NCBI RefSeq assembly: GCF_032854445.1
Contig: NC_088300.1
Coordinates: 124,001 to 188,000, forward strand
Direction: 5' to 3'
DNA length: 64,000 nucleotides
Origin: Liolophura sinensis
Taxonomy: Eukaryota; Mollusca; Polyplacophora; Chitonida; Chitonidae
The position numbers and the translations under genes were made by a program. The notes beneath the pieces are model-generated. The model saw nothing but the letters and a program-made list of their open reading frames with translations. It had not been told where the DNA came from and ran no database searches. Positions 13,801-25,800 of the stretch are shown here, one piece after another (position 1 is the first letter of the stretch; each line of letters begins with the position of its first letter).

Positions 13801-16800
13801 AGGTGCGGTATCCAGTCTAATGCTGAGCTGACAGAAAAAGGCTACCCAGACATTGGCTGGGATCCTGTGGAAGGAGAAAGATATCTGGACTTCTTTCGCT
13901 TCTGTGTCTGGGTCAATGGTACGTTTGGCATGACAGGTCTGAGATTGAACTTACAACATGTATGGCAGGTCTGAGATTGTACTTATGGCATGTATGACAG
14001 GTCTGAGATTGTACTTACAAAATGTATGACAGGTCTGAGATTGTACTTACAACATGTATGACAGGTCTGAGATTGTAGTTACGACATGTATGACAGGTCT
14101 GAAATTGTACTTACAACATGTATGGCAGGTCTGAGATTGTAGTTACAACGTATGACAGGTCTGAGATTGTACTTAGGACCTGTATGACAGGTCTGAGATT
14201 GTAGTTACGACATGTATGACAGGACTGAGATTGTACCTACAACATGCATGAGTAATCAGTGTATGTACATGTGTTGTGCGTTAAAGGTTTTTTTAGGGTT
14301 TAGAGCTTTAACCTGCCTCTGAGATGTAGGCATAAATGATATCCCAGTTGTGACTTAAGACCAACAATTTATTTTAAACGTTTCTGATGTTTAGTTAATA
14401 AGTGGAATGGAGTTTAATAACATGTTGAATTTGTAATAAGTCCAAGGTGATAAAACATCACTCTGTGTTACGATCACACAAATGGCTTTCTGCAGGTGAG
14501 AGTGTAGAGGAGAATGCTAACCTTGTGGTACGTCTGCTGATTCGTCGCCCTGAGTGCCTGGGCCCTGCCCTGCGTGGTGAGGGGGGTGGCTTACTGAAGG
14601 CCATGAGGGATGGCATCAAGATGTCAGAGCAGATCACTGCTGCCAGGGACAGTAACTCTTCACAGTTCCTCACAGCCGTCAATGATGATGATGATACGGG
14701 GGGACAGTATCTCTTCCAGAGGTAAACCTCCGATTCAAGCATAGCTAAGAGCTTGTACTGGCTGTATACTGTGCATTTTGGCACTGTCCCAGTCATCTCC
14801 TTTATTAATCAAGACCCTTTAGAACAAAGTTTCCTGATTTTGGTAAATTGCTTAAGTCTGTAGGATTTTGCTTAAGTTCAGCACGGAAGTTTTCTAAAGG
14901 AAACATAAATTTCTTGAGCGTGATAAAGAGTTAAGCTGAACCCAGGGTATCTTATCACTAATCAGTTTCTTTGTCTAGTTTGATGCTTTTGTTGGTGAAC
15001 ATTTTATCTTAACCACCTTTTCTTACCCTTCAGTAAATATGACTTTTCCCTCCTGCCCCCTGAGGATGATGAGGATTACATTGACATGGGTGGGGCCATC
15101 CTCAACTTCTACTCCAGTCTGGTCGACCTGCTTGGGCGGTGTGCCCCAGACGCCGAGACCATCAAGGCTGGGCGCAGCGACTCACTGAGGGCCAGGGCTA
15201 TTCTCAGGAGTTTGGTGTCCATGGAGGACCTGGAGGGAGTTCTAGGCCTGCAGTTCATCCTTCCCGTGGGACCCCCAGCACCACCTGGGGGAGCCTCTAC
15301 CAGCAGTAATGACGGTGAGATGACCTTCACACAGTCTCGCTTGTCATGTAGAAACTGTCGTGGTTGTGCGATGGTATATCTGTAGCTGTATATAACTTAC
15401 AAGTACTTGTAGCATCTCCTTGATTACTGATATATTGGCCTTTCTCTGTTACAGTTTTGTGATACTTGTAACTTGTATGTGCAATGTGCTTTTCTGCTTG
15501 AGAGATCAAAAACTGTAACCAAGATTGTATAAACACGAACATCAGTGTTTGATTTTTTGACTGAATTTTGATCTGTCATGTCCTCAGATGGGGGTGGTGC
15601 CTTGGGTGGGGGAGGTTTACCCCCAGGGTTACTGCCCATCCACAAGGCATCCATTGTTCTGTTCTTGGAGAGAGTCTATGGCATCCCAGATCAGACGACC
15701 TTCTTCCGACTGCTGGAGGATGGCTTCCTGACTGACCTCCGCGCTGCCACTACACTTGACACGGTAAACCTGTGCACACTACTGTTATTGAACGTTAAGT
15801 GTATGTACATGTAAACAGTGTTTGTTATCCCAGATCAGTAAGCCGGGATTAGTTGATCTTCTGTCTAACTCCTTATAATAATGAATAAATAACTTCTTCA
15901 TTATCATTATATCATATGGTATTGGAAGTGAAATGTCAACTAACAGTTTACTTGTACCTATTGTCTGACTAGTATTCCAAACAGGGTATGTAACATGATA
16001 ATTGTGTATATAGTCATATGTTTGTTTATAGTCATATGTATAACCTGTGTTATCTGTTTAACGCCACAGGCGGTTGCCTCAGAGAGTGACATGGCCTTAG
16101 CCTTGAACCGTTACCTGTGTGCCTCGGTCTTGCCCCTGCTCACCACCCACGCTCATTTCTTCAATGACGCTGACCATGTGTCCTCCCTGATTGACTCCAC
16201 CCTGAACACCGTCTATAGGCTGTCCAAATGCCGCTCACTCACCAAGGGACAGAGGGACATTGTGTCTGACTACCTGGTGGCCTTTACAAAGTGAGTCAGT
16301 TTGTATGAGCCAGGAGCTCTGACAGTGAATTAGTACAGCCTGACCATACTAAAGCAGACCATAATGTATGACTTACAATGTATGTGATCATGAATCCTGT
16401 AATGACACAGTTTTATCCATGTGTTTCAGTCAGCTGCGCCCTCCCTCCATGACCAGACTGCTGAGGAAGTTAGCAGTGGATGTCCCGGCCCTGTCAGAGA
16501 ACGCTGTTGTACCACTGAGGGTAGGAGACACCCATGTGCTCCATTAACATCTGATGTATACATTACATGAAATAAAAGGATCAAAGTCATTTCAAGTTCG
16601 TCTGATGATATTTCAATAGTATTTTGTCCTTGTTTATCTTGAATAGAAATGGTGTCTTCATTTATAGAGCTGCCTTGATCATGTAAGTAAACATTGCTGA
16701 ATGTGGCATCGAACACCAGTTAAATATATGAATTAATGCAACATAATAAACACTGTTAAATTTGTGTCATTGCTGAGGTTGCGTGATGTGTCTTTTGTAG

Positions 16801-19800
16801 TTGTTGACCCATTACTTTGAGCGGTGCGGTCGGTACTACAGCAGCGGGGGCTGGGGCACCCTGGGGTCCGCCTCAGAAGAGGAGAAACGCCTTACCATGA
16901 TGCTCTTCAGTGGCATATTTGACTCCTTGGCTCAGAGGGTAAGCACACTGTATGTCAGATTGTGTGCACACATGCCCAAATCACTTGTCTCATCATCTTC
17001 TGTATGTCAGATTGTGTGCACACATGCCCAAATCACTTGTGTCATCATCTTCTGTATGTCAGATTGTGTGCACACATGCCCAAGGTCACATGTCTCGTTG
17101 TCTTCTGTTTGTCAGATTGTGTGCACACATGCCCAAATCACTTGTCTCATCATCTTCTGTATGTCAGATTGGGTGCACACATGCCCAAGGTCACATGTCT
17201 CATCGTCTTCTGTTTGTCAGATTGTGTGCACACATGCCCAAATCACTTGTCTCATCATCTTCTGTATGTCAGATTGTGTGCACACATGCCCAAATCACTT
17301 GTCTCATCATCTTCTGTATGTCAGATTGGGTGCACACATGCCCAAGGTCACATGTCTCATCGTCTTCTGTTTGTCAGATTGTGTGCACACATGCCCAAAG
17401 TCACATGTCTCATCGTCTTCTGTTTGTCAGATTGTGTGCACACATGCCCAAATCACTTGTCTCATCGTCTTCTGTTTGTCAGATTGTGTGCACACATGCC
17501 CAAAGTCACATGTCTCATCGTCTTCTGTTTGTCAGATTGTGTGCACACATGCCCAAATCACTTGTCTCATCATCTTCTGTATGTCAGATTGTGTGCACAC
17601 ATGCCCAAATCACTTGTCTCATCATCTTCTGTATGTCAGATTGGGTGCACACATGCCCAAAGTCACATGTCTCATCGTCTTCTGTTTGTCAGATTGTGTG
17701 CACACATGCCCAAATCACTTGTCTCATCATCTTCTGTATGTCAGATTGCGTGCACACATGCCCAGTCACTTGTCTGGTCTTCTTCCTGCAGGCCTATGAT
17801 CCAGAGTTGTTTTCCCGAGCTTTGCCCTGCCTGTCTGCCATTGGCTGTGCCTTGTCACCTGACTACTCCCTGTCACACCAAGATGAGAACTGGTACCGCC
17901 AGATGAGTGTGGATGCTGATGGAGGTTACAACCCAATGCCAGTCAACACATCAAGGTCTGGCCTGATCCCAAAGACATATTGCATTGTTTGATCAGATAA
18001 TGTGGTGACACTAAGTACAGGCAAACTTCAGTGTCGAGGTATTTCCTTTCACCATGGATGTCATGTGTTAGGTTTGATTGTGATAACACTGGTGTTTCAA
18101 GTCAAACATGAATACATGTGTTCAAACCAGCAGCTAGTGAGATTTGTACAAATGGCTTGTTTTTGTTCACCACATGTGTATATGGATGTGTGTATACATA
18201 TATGCATACATGTCAGTTCCTGTGGTCACTTGTTTCAGTTATGTGGTGGTAAAATTGTAGCTATAAAGTATGATTTACTTCCCCTTGACAGAGTGGCCTT
18301 GGCGGGAGCCCTGGATCTTGTGGTGAACAAGTTTGCTGAACACTACCATGACTGCTGGGCTCTCAAGAAGGTGAGTAGGTCATTACTTGTTTGTCAGCAA
18401 CAAATGCTTTGTTGTTGGGACTTTTTGTTTACATCTAATTGCCCAGGACTCAACAGTGGTAAACATTTGCTTGTCTGTCAAATATGATGCGCATGCAATT
18501 TAGACAGAGAATGATATCCTTTTGTTGAACAAGCATCACCAAAATTTGTTTGTTATTGTCAGCATTAGATATACATTTATAGTCTGGACAAAAAGAAAAT
18601 GTTGCATGGTAATACTGAAACTGATAATGATGCACTTCGTTGCTTAAAGTACAGTCAAACCTGTGCCTAAGGCCACCTGTAATCAGCGTCCATCTGCCGT
18701 AAGCGGCCACTCTCGGCCGCGACCAAACAATTTTCCATGTTAAACGACCTGTAATATGCAGACAACTGTCCAACGCGTCCAGCGGTCAATATATTTTGCT
18801 ACCAAATTCTATATCAGCCTGTCCTGAGCGGCCGAGACTTTCAACAGTAATGATGATTGCCGCATCGGACATTCAAAAATTTCAAAATGGTGACCACCCA
18901 ACTTAAGTAGTTTTTGTAGTGATTAAAAGTTACAACGTACCGCTTTGTGATGAGAAATGAAGTGTGAACATTATTGGTCAGTAGCAGTGAACTCTATTGT
19001 TCTTTAATCAGGCTTAGCTGGTTATTGTCCAGACATCCCTGCACTGTGGCAGTGGATTTGCTCCATGGTGAGATCTGCGCTATGAATGCCATAAACAGCG
19101 GGAAGACTCGGATATAATCTGACCTCCTGTGGTTCCTCCCATGAATGGTTTCTTTGACAAATTATCTGGCTTGCTTGGCCATTATCTTTGCAGGCAAATG
19201 GTGTTGTGTTTTCATTTCGGGTAGCCAAAATATTGCCTGTACCGACCACATGGAAAAATTGATCTTCCTTCACTTGTACATGTTGTTGTTGTTGTTTCTC
19301 CGGTAGTGTCAAATATGATTGAACATCTCAGCAGTCTGCCATTTACAGTCCAAAACTTTATTAGAATAGTCATTTATAGCTACGTAGACCAAACTAGCAC
19401 ATGGTTTTTTAGGGCTTGACAGTGACGGGAAGAAAGTTCTCCTGTCATACATGCCCTCACCTGAAACTCTTTCTGTAATCGGCTGTTAAATGCGTGAAAT
19501 CCATAGGTCTGCCCCACAAAAGTTGAAATTATTGAGTTATTATTTTAGTACAATTGTTATATTTCCATGAAATTTATGTAGCTGACCAGATTAGTGCTTT
19601 AACAATTATGCGAAAGATTATTATGTAGGCCTACATGTGTAGATTTCCTGAAACTTATTCAGTTGTTATTTGGCTTGGTCTTCACAACCTGTCTTATGTG
19701 GCCAACTGTCATATGCGGCCTCTTTTTGTGTGTCCCTTCACTGGCCGCATACAACAAGGTAGTCATGGTACACTTATACGTGTATGTGCTCTATACACGT

Positions 19801-22800
19801 ACTCTATACATGTGCTCTATACACGTACTCTATACATGTGCTCTATACACGTACTCTATACATGTGCTCTATACACGTACTCTATACATGTGCTCTATAC
19901 ACGTACTCTATACATGTGCTCTATACACATACTCTATACATGTGATTTGTATACGTACCCTATACATGTGCTCTGTACACGTATTCTATACATGTGCTCT
20001 GTACACGTACTCTGTACATGTGCTCTGTACACGTACTCTATACACATCCTCCAAACACTTGCTCTGTACACGTGCTCTGTACACGTATTCTATACATGTG
20101 CTCTGTACACGTACTCTGTACATGTGCTCTGTACACATACTCTATACACATACTCCAAACACTTGCTCTGTACACGTGCTCTGTACACGCACTCTGTACA
20201 TGTGCTTTATACACATACATCTATTCATGCTCTGTTCTGTAGATTGACCAGGGCTGGGTGTATAGCAGTGTTTATGATGATGACAAGAAACACCACCCAC
20301 TGTTGAAACCTTACCATCTCTTGTCAGAAAAGGTAGGTCTGGATCAGCTGAAAAAAAAACAGTTGGGATATTTTATGTTCTGTGACGAGATTAGATAATG
20401 TTTATTTTTAACATGTCTAAACAATTCCTTCTCATGCTGAAAATACACAATGATTCATTGGACAACATATATTTGTGGCAAAGGGTGAAAGCACTTACAT
20501 GTAATTCTATGTGTGAGTAGGCCTACCTTGTGCCTAGCCAGAAACGTGTGTTGTTCTCATGCAGAAAGCAAAACAAATCAAGTTCCCTGATTTTTTTTAA
20601 GTTTATTTATAATGACGTAGGTAAACTTTGTGAATGTTTCCTGTTATGTCAGGACAAGATGAAGTACACAGAGCCTGTGCGTGAGTCCCTGAAGGCCATG
20701 TTGACCTGGGGCTGGACGCTGGACCAGGACCAGGCAAGGTTCACCTCCAACAGAGACAGTATGAAGAGGAGGGGCTCAAAGGCACAGGTAGAGTTACCTC
20801 CACTTAGTGCACTCTGGTCAAAACTGAAGGGAATGATAAATACATCATCATTTATTATACACCAGATAATGTATCTTATAAAATGAAGCAGTTACAATTC
20901 TTCTTTGTAACAATAATACTCAGAACAAAGAGGTTAGTGAAAGGTGAAGTAAAATAAGGTCACTATAATGAACCATTATTCTCACAGGTGTATAAATATT
21001 TGTGTTTGTGACAGTTTGAGCATGGTTACAGCCCCCGACCTTATGACCTGCGGAACATGACGCTGACCAGGGAGACACAGGTAAGCCATAGTCTGTGTGG
21101 ACTGTCAGTTATCACTCGCACATACCATTTACCTGTCAAGTTGCAGGTTAAATTGAATTCTCTCTAATGTCTATTATTAGGCAATTTAACTTAAAACAGA
21201 ATAATGTAACACAGACCTACAACACCAAGAAACAACAGTTGTGACTTTAATCTACTAAGCAATTTGATTTTAGAAATCAGAATAAAATACACGCATATCA
21301 AAATATAGTTTACCATAGAGAAACGATTATAGGGTGTGCAGTTCTCTATGATTTACCCTATTTGTAGACATTGGCAGAGAGCATTCAGGGTTTACACTAT
21401 GCTATGATTTGTCAATGATTTACCCTATTGCAGACATTGGCAGAGAGCATTCAGGGTTTACACTATGCTATGATTTGTCAGTGTTTTACCCTATTTGCAG
21501 ACATTGGCAGAGAGCATTCAGGGTTTACACTATGCTATGATTTGTCAATGATTTACCCTATTGCAGACATTGGCAGAGAGCATTCAGGGTTTACACTATG
21601 CTATGATTTGTCAATGATTTACCCTATTGCAAACATTGGCAGAGAGCATTCAGGGCTTACACTATGCTATGATTTGTCAATGATTTACCCTATTGCAGAC
21701 ATTGGCAGAGAGCATTCAGGGTTTACACTATGCTATGATTTGTCAGTGTTTTACCCAATTTGCAGACATTGGCAGAGAGCATTCAGGGTTTACACTATGC
21801 TATGATTTGTCAATGATTTACCCTATTGCAGACATTGGCAGAGAGCATTCAGGGTTTACACTATGCTATGATTTGTCAATGATTTACCCTATTTGTAGAC
21901 ATTGGCAGAGAGCATTCAGGGTTTACACTATGCTATGATTTGTCAATGATTTACCCTATTGTAGACATTGGCAGAGAGCATTCAGGGTTTACACTATGCT
22001 ATGATTTGTCAATGATTTACCCTATTTGCAGACATTGGCAGAGAGAATTGCTGAGAACTCTCATGACTCCTGGGCTAAGAAGAAGAAGGATGAGCTGGAT
22101 GCTATTGGTGGGTTGTTAAGCCTACGTGTGTTTTTGACCTGAGCCTCCTGCAATTGGCCAGCTGTAATATGACATGGTCAACAAGGCAGTATACTCCAGC
22201 ATTACTCGGAACACTTTAGTTTATCGTGTCAGTGTTGTGCGTGTAATTTCATATGGGTAGATTTTCTCTGTGTACAGGATTGGAAATGTATTGTAACATG
22301 TATCTTGTCATCAAAATACAGCCCTGATCATAGTGGTTGGTTCAGGGGACTTTGTGCCCTTAGTCCAACTACAGTGTAGCAGGACTTCGTGTGCTTAGTC
22401 CAACTACAGTGTAGCAGGACTTTGTGCGCTTAGTCCAACTACAGTGTAGCAGGACTTCGTGCACTTGGTCCAACTACAGTGTCACAGGACCTTGTGCCCC
22501 TAGTCCAACTACAGTGTGGCAGGACTTTGTGCGCTTAGTCCAACTACAGTGTAGCAGGACTTCGTGTGCTTAGTCCAACTACAGTGTAGCAGGACTTTGT
22601 GCACTTAGTCCAACTACAGTGTAGCAGGACTTCGTGCACTTGGTCCAACTACAGTGTCACAGGACCTTGTGCCCCTAGTCCAACTACAGTGTGGCAGGAC
22701 TTTGTGCGCTTAGTCCAACTACAGTGTAGCAGGACTTTGTGCGCTTAGTCCAACTACAGTGTAGCAGGACTTCGTGCACTTGGTCCAACTACAGTGTCAC

Positions 22801-25800
22801 AGGACCTTGTGCCCTTAGTCCAACTACAGTGTAGCAGGACTTTGTGCGCTTAGTCCAACTACAGTGTAGCAGGACTTCGTGCACTTGGTCCAACTACAGT
22901 GTCACAGGACCTTGTGCCCCTAGTCCAACTACAGTGTGGCAGGACTTTGTGCGCTTAGTCCAACTACAGTGTAGCAGGACTTTGTGCGCTTAGTCCAACT
23001 ACAGTGTAGCAGGACTTCGTGCACTTGGTCCAACTACAGTGTCACAGGACCTTGTGCCCTTAGTCCAACTGCAGTGTGACAGGACTTTGTGTGCTTAGTC
23101 CAACTACAGTGCAGCAGGACTTTGTGCGCTTAGTCCAACTACAGTGTAGCAGGACTTCGTGCACTTGGTCAAACCACATTGTCACAGGACCTTGTGCCCT
23201 TAGTCCAACTACTGTGTGGCAGGACTTTGTGCACTTAGTTCAGCAACATTTTGGCATGACTTAGTGATAGTATTGGTGTGATGAGTGTTCATGTGTATGA
23301 AGCTAGTATTGGGGTGATGAGTGTCCATGTGTATGAAGGCAGTATTGGTGTGATGAGTGTCCATGTGTGTGAAGCTAGTATTGGTGTGATGAGTGTTCAT
23401 GTGTGTGAAGGTAGTATTGGTGTGATGAGTGTTCATGTGTGTGAAGCTAGCATTGGTGTGATGAGTGTCCATGTGTATGAAGGTAGTATTGGTGTGATGA
23501 GTGTCCATGTGTATGAAGGTAGTATTGGTGTGATGAGTGTCCATGTGTGTGAAGCTAGTATTGGTGTGATGAGTGTTCATGTGTGTGAAGGTAGTATTGG
23601 TGTGATGAGTGTCCATGTGTATGAAGGTAGTATTGGTGTGATGAGTGTCCATGTGTGTGAAGCTAGTATTGGTGTGATGAGTGTTCATGTGTGTGAAGGT
23701 AGTATTGGTGTGATGAGTGTGCATGTGTATGAAGGTAGTATTGGTGTGATGAGTGTCCATGTGTGTGAAGCTAGTATTGGTGTGATGAGTGTTCATGTGT
23801 GTGAAGGTAGTATTGGTGTGATGAGTGTCCATGTGTGTGAAGCTAGCATTGGTGTGATGAGTGTCCATGTGTATGAAGGTAGTATTGGTGTGATGAGTGT
23901 CCATGTGTATGAAGGTAGTATTGGTGTGATGAGTGTGCATGTGTATGAAGCTAGTATTGGTGTGATGAGTGTCCATGTGTGTGAAGCTAGTATTGGTGTG
24001 ATGAGTGTTCAGGTGTGTGAAGGTAGTATTGGTGTGATGAGTGTTCAGGTGTGTGAAGCTAGTATTGGGGTGATGAGTGTTAGGGTGTATGAAGCTAGTA
24101 TTGGGGTGATGAGTGTTCATGTGTATGAAGGTAGTATTGGTGTGATGAGTGTCCATGTGTGTGAAGCTGGTATTGGTGTGATGAGTGTTCATGTGTATGA
24201 AGCTATTATTGGTGTGATGAGTGTTCATGTGTGTGAAGCTAGTATTGGTGTGATGAGTGTTCAGGTGTGTGAAGCTAGTATTGGGGTGATGAGTGTTCAT
24301 GTGTGTGAAGCTAGTATTGGGGTGATGAGTGTTCATGTGTATGAAGGTAGTATTGGGGTGATGAGTGTCCATGTGTATGAAGGTAGTATTGGTGTGATGA
24401 GTGTTCAGGTGTGTGAAGCTAGTATTGGGGTGATGAGTGTTAGGGTGTATGAAGGTAGTATTGGGGTGATGAGTGTTCATGTGTATGAAGCTATTATTGG
24501 TGTGATGAGTGTTCATGTGTGTGAAGCTAGTATTGGTGTGATGAGTGTTCAGGTGTGTGAAGCTAGTATTGGGGTGATGAGTGTTCATGTGTGTGAAGCT
24601 AGTATTGGGGTGATGAGTGTTCATGTGTATGAAGGTAGTATTGGTGTGATGAGTGTCCATGTGTATGAAGGTAGTATTGGTGTGATGAGTGTTTATGTGT
24701 ATGAAGCTAGTATTGGGGTGATGAGTGTCCATGTGTATGAAGCTATTATTGGTGTGATGAGTGTTCATGTGTGTGAAGCTAGTATTGGTGTGATGAGTGT
24801 TCAGGTGTGTGAAGCTAGTATTGGGGTGATGAGTGTTCATGTGTGTGAAGCTAGTATTGGGGTGATGAGTGTTCATGTGTATGAAGGTAGTATTGGTGTG
24901 ATGAGTGTCCATGTGTATGAAGGTAGTATTGGTGTGATGAGTGTTTATGTGTATGAAGCTAGTATTGGGGTGATGAGTGTCCATGTGTATGAAGGTAGTA
25001 TTGGGGTGATGAGTGTTAGGGTGTATGAAGCTGGTATTGGTGTGATGAGTGTTCATGTGTATGAAGCTGGTATTGGTGTGATGTGTGTCCATGTGTGTGA
25101 AGCTAGTATTGGTGTGATGAGTGTTTATGTGTATGAAGCTAGTATTGGGGTGATCACGGCTTAGTAAGTGGGTTAAAATTGTTGAAAGTGTCACTGCAAC
25201 TGTATGCCCTAGCCTCTAATGTGCTGTGTGACTTGTGACAACAGGTGGGGGTGTACACCCACAACTGGTGCCCTATGACATTCTCACTGACAAGGAGAAG
25301 AGGAAGGACCGCAGTCAGGCCCAGGAACTCCTCAAGTTCCTACAGTTCATGGGCTACAGGATCCACAGGTCAGTTCTCTCCCCTTCACACACTCTCCAGC
25401 TACAGTGAAAAATAAAGCTGGTCCATAATTTTCAATGATTAATTTTGTATATGAAGAAACAAACTTGACCAACATTTATAAGAAATACAACATTCTTCCT
25501 GTCAGGTTATCACGACTAAATGAGTAATTTTTGTCTTCAGTGCTGCTAACAAATGTATAAACATGTGTACGTGTTTGTTGTTCACATGTATGTGTTTGTT
25601 GTTCACACGTGTAAAAACAGATGTACATGTTTGTTGTTCACACATGTACATATTTGTTGTTCACACATGTACAAACACAAGTACCTGTTTGTTGATATCA
25701 GCATATACTGTGTTCTGGTGACAAACACTGACCTTATTTTCTCCTCTGCTAATTGGGCTTGATATTCCAGAAAGCATGGATTTTGCTTAATTGTTTGACT

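Noticed and set aside
16801-17992. Plus-strand frames of 314-346 codons running through exon 16 and exon 17
   Set aside because: The true exons at each end are separated by a 52-bp array with clear donor and acceptor. The array peptide ([17 protein letters not shown]) has no RyR counterpart.
19022-19312. Minus-strand 96-codon frame in the Tigger-like element
   Set aside because: No recognisable transposase motif (no CENP-B-type helix-turn-helix or DDD residues), so not called as a gene.
23209-25194. 661-codon minus-strand and 628-codon plus-strand open frames
   Set aside because: Both lie wholly in the 36-bp minisatellite. A stop-free unit with a period divisible by three opens frames on both strands automatically, and the peptides are pure 12-residue repeats with no domain.
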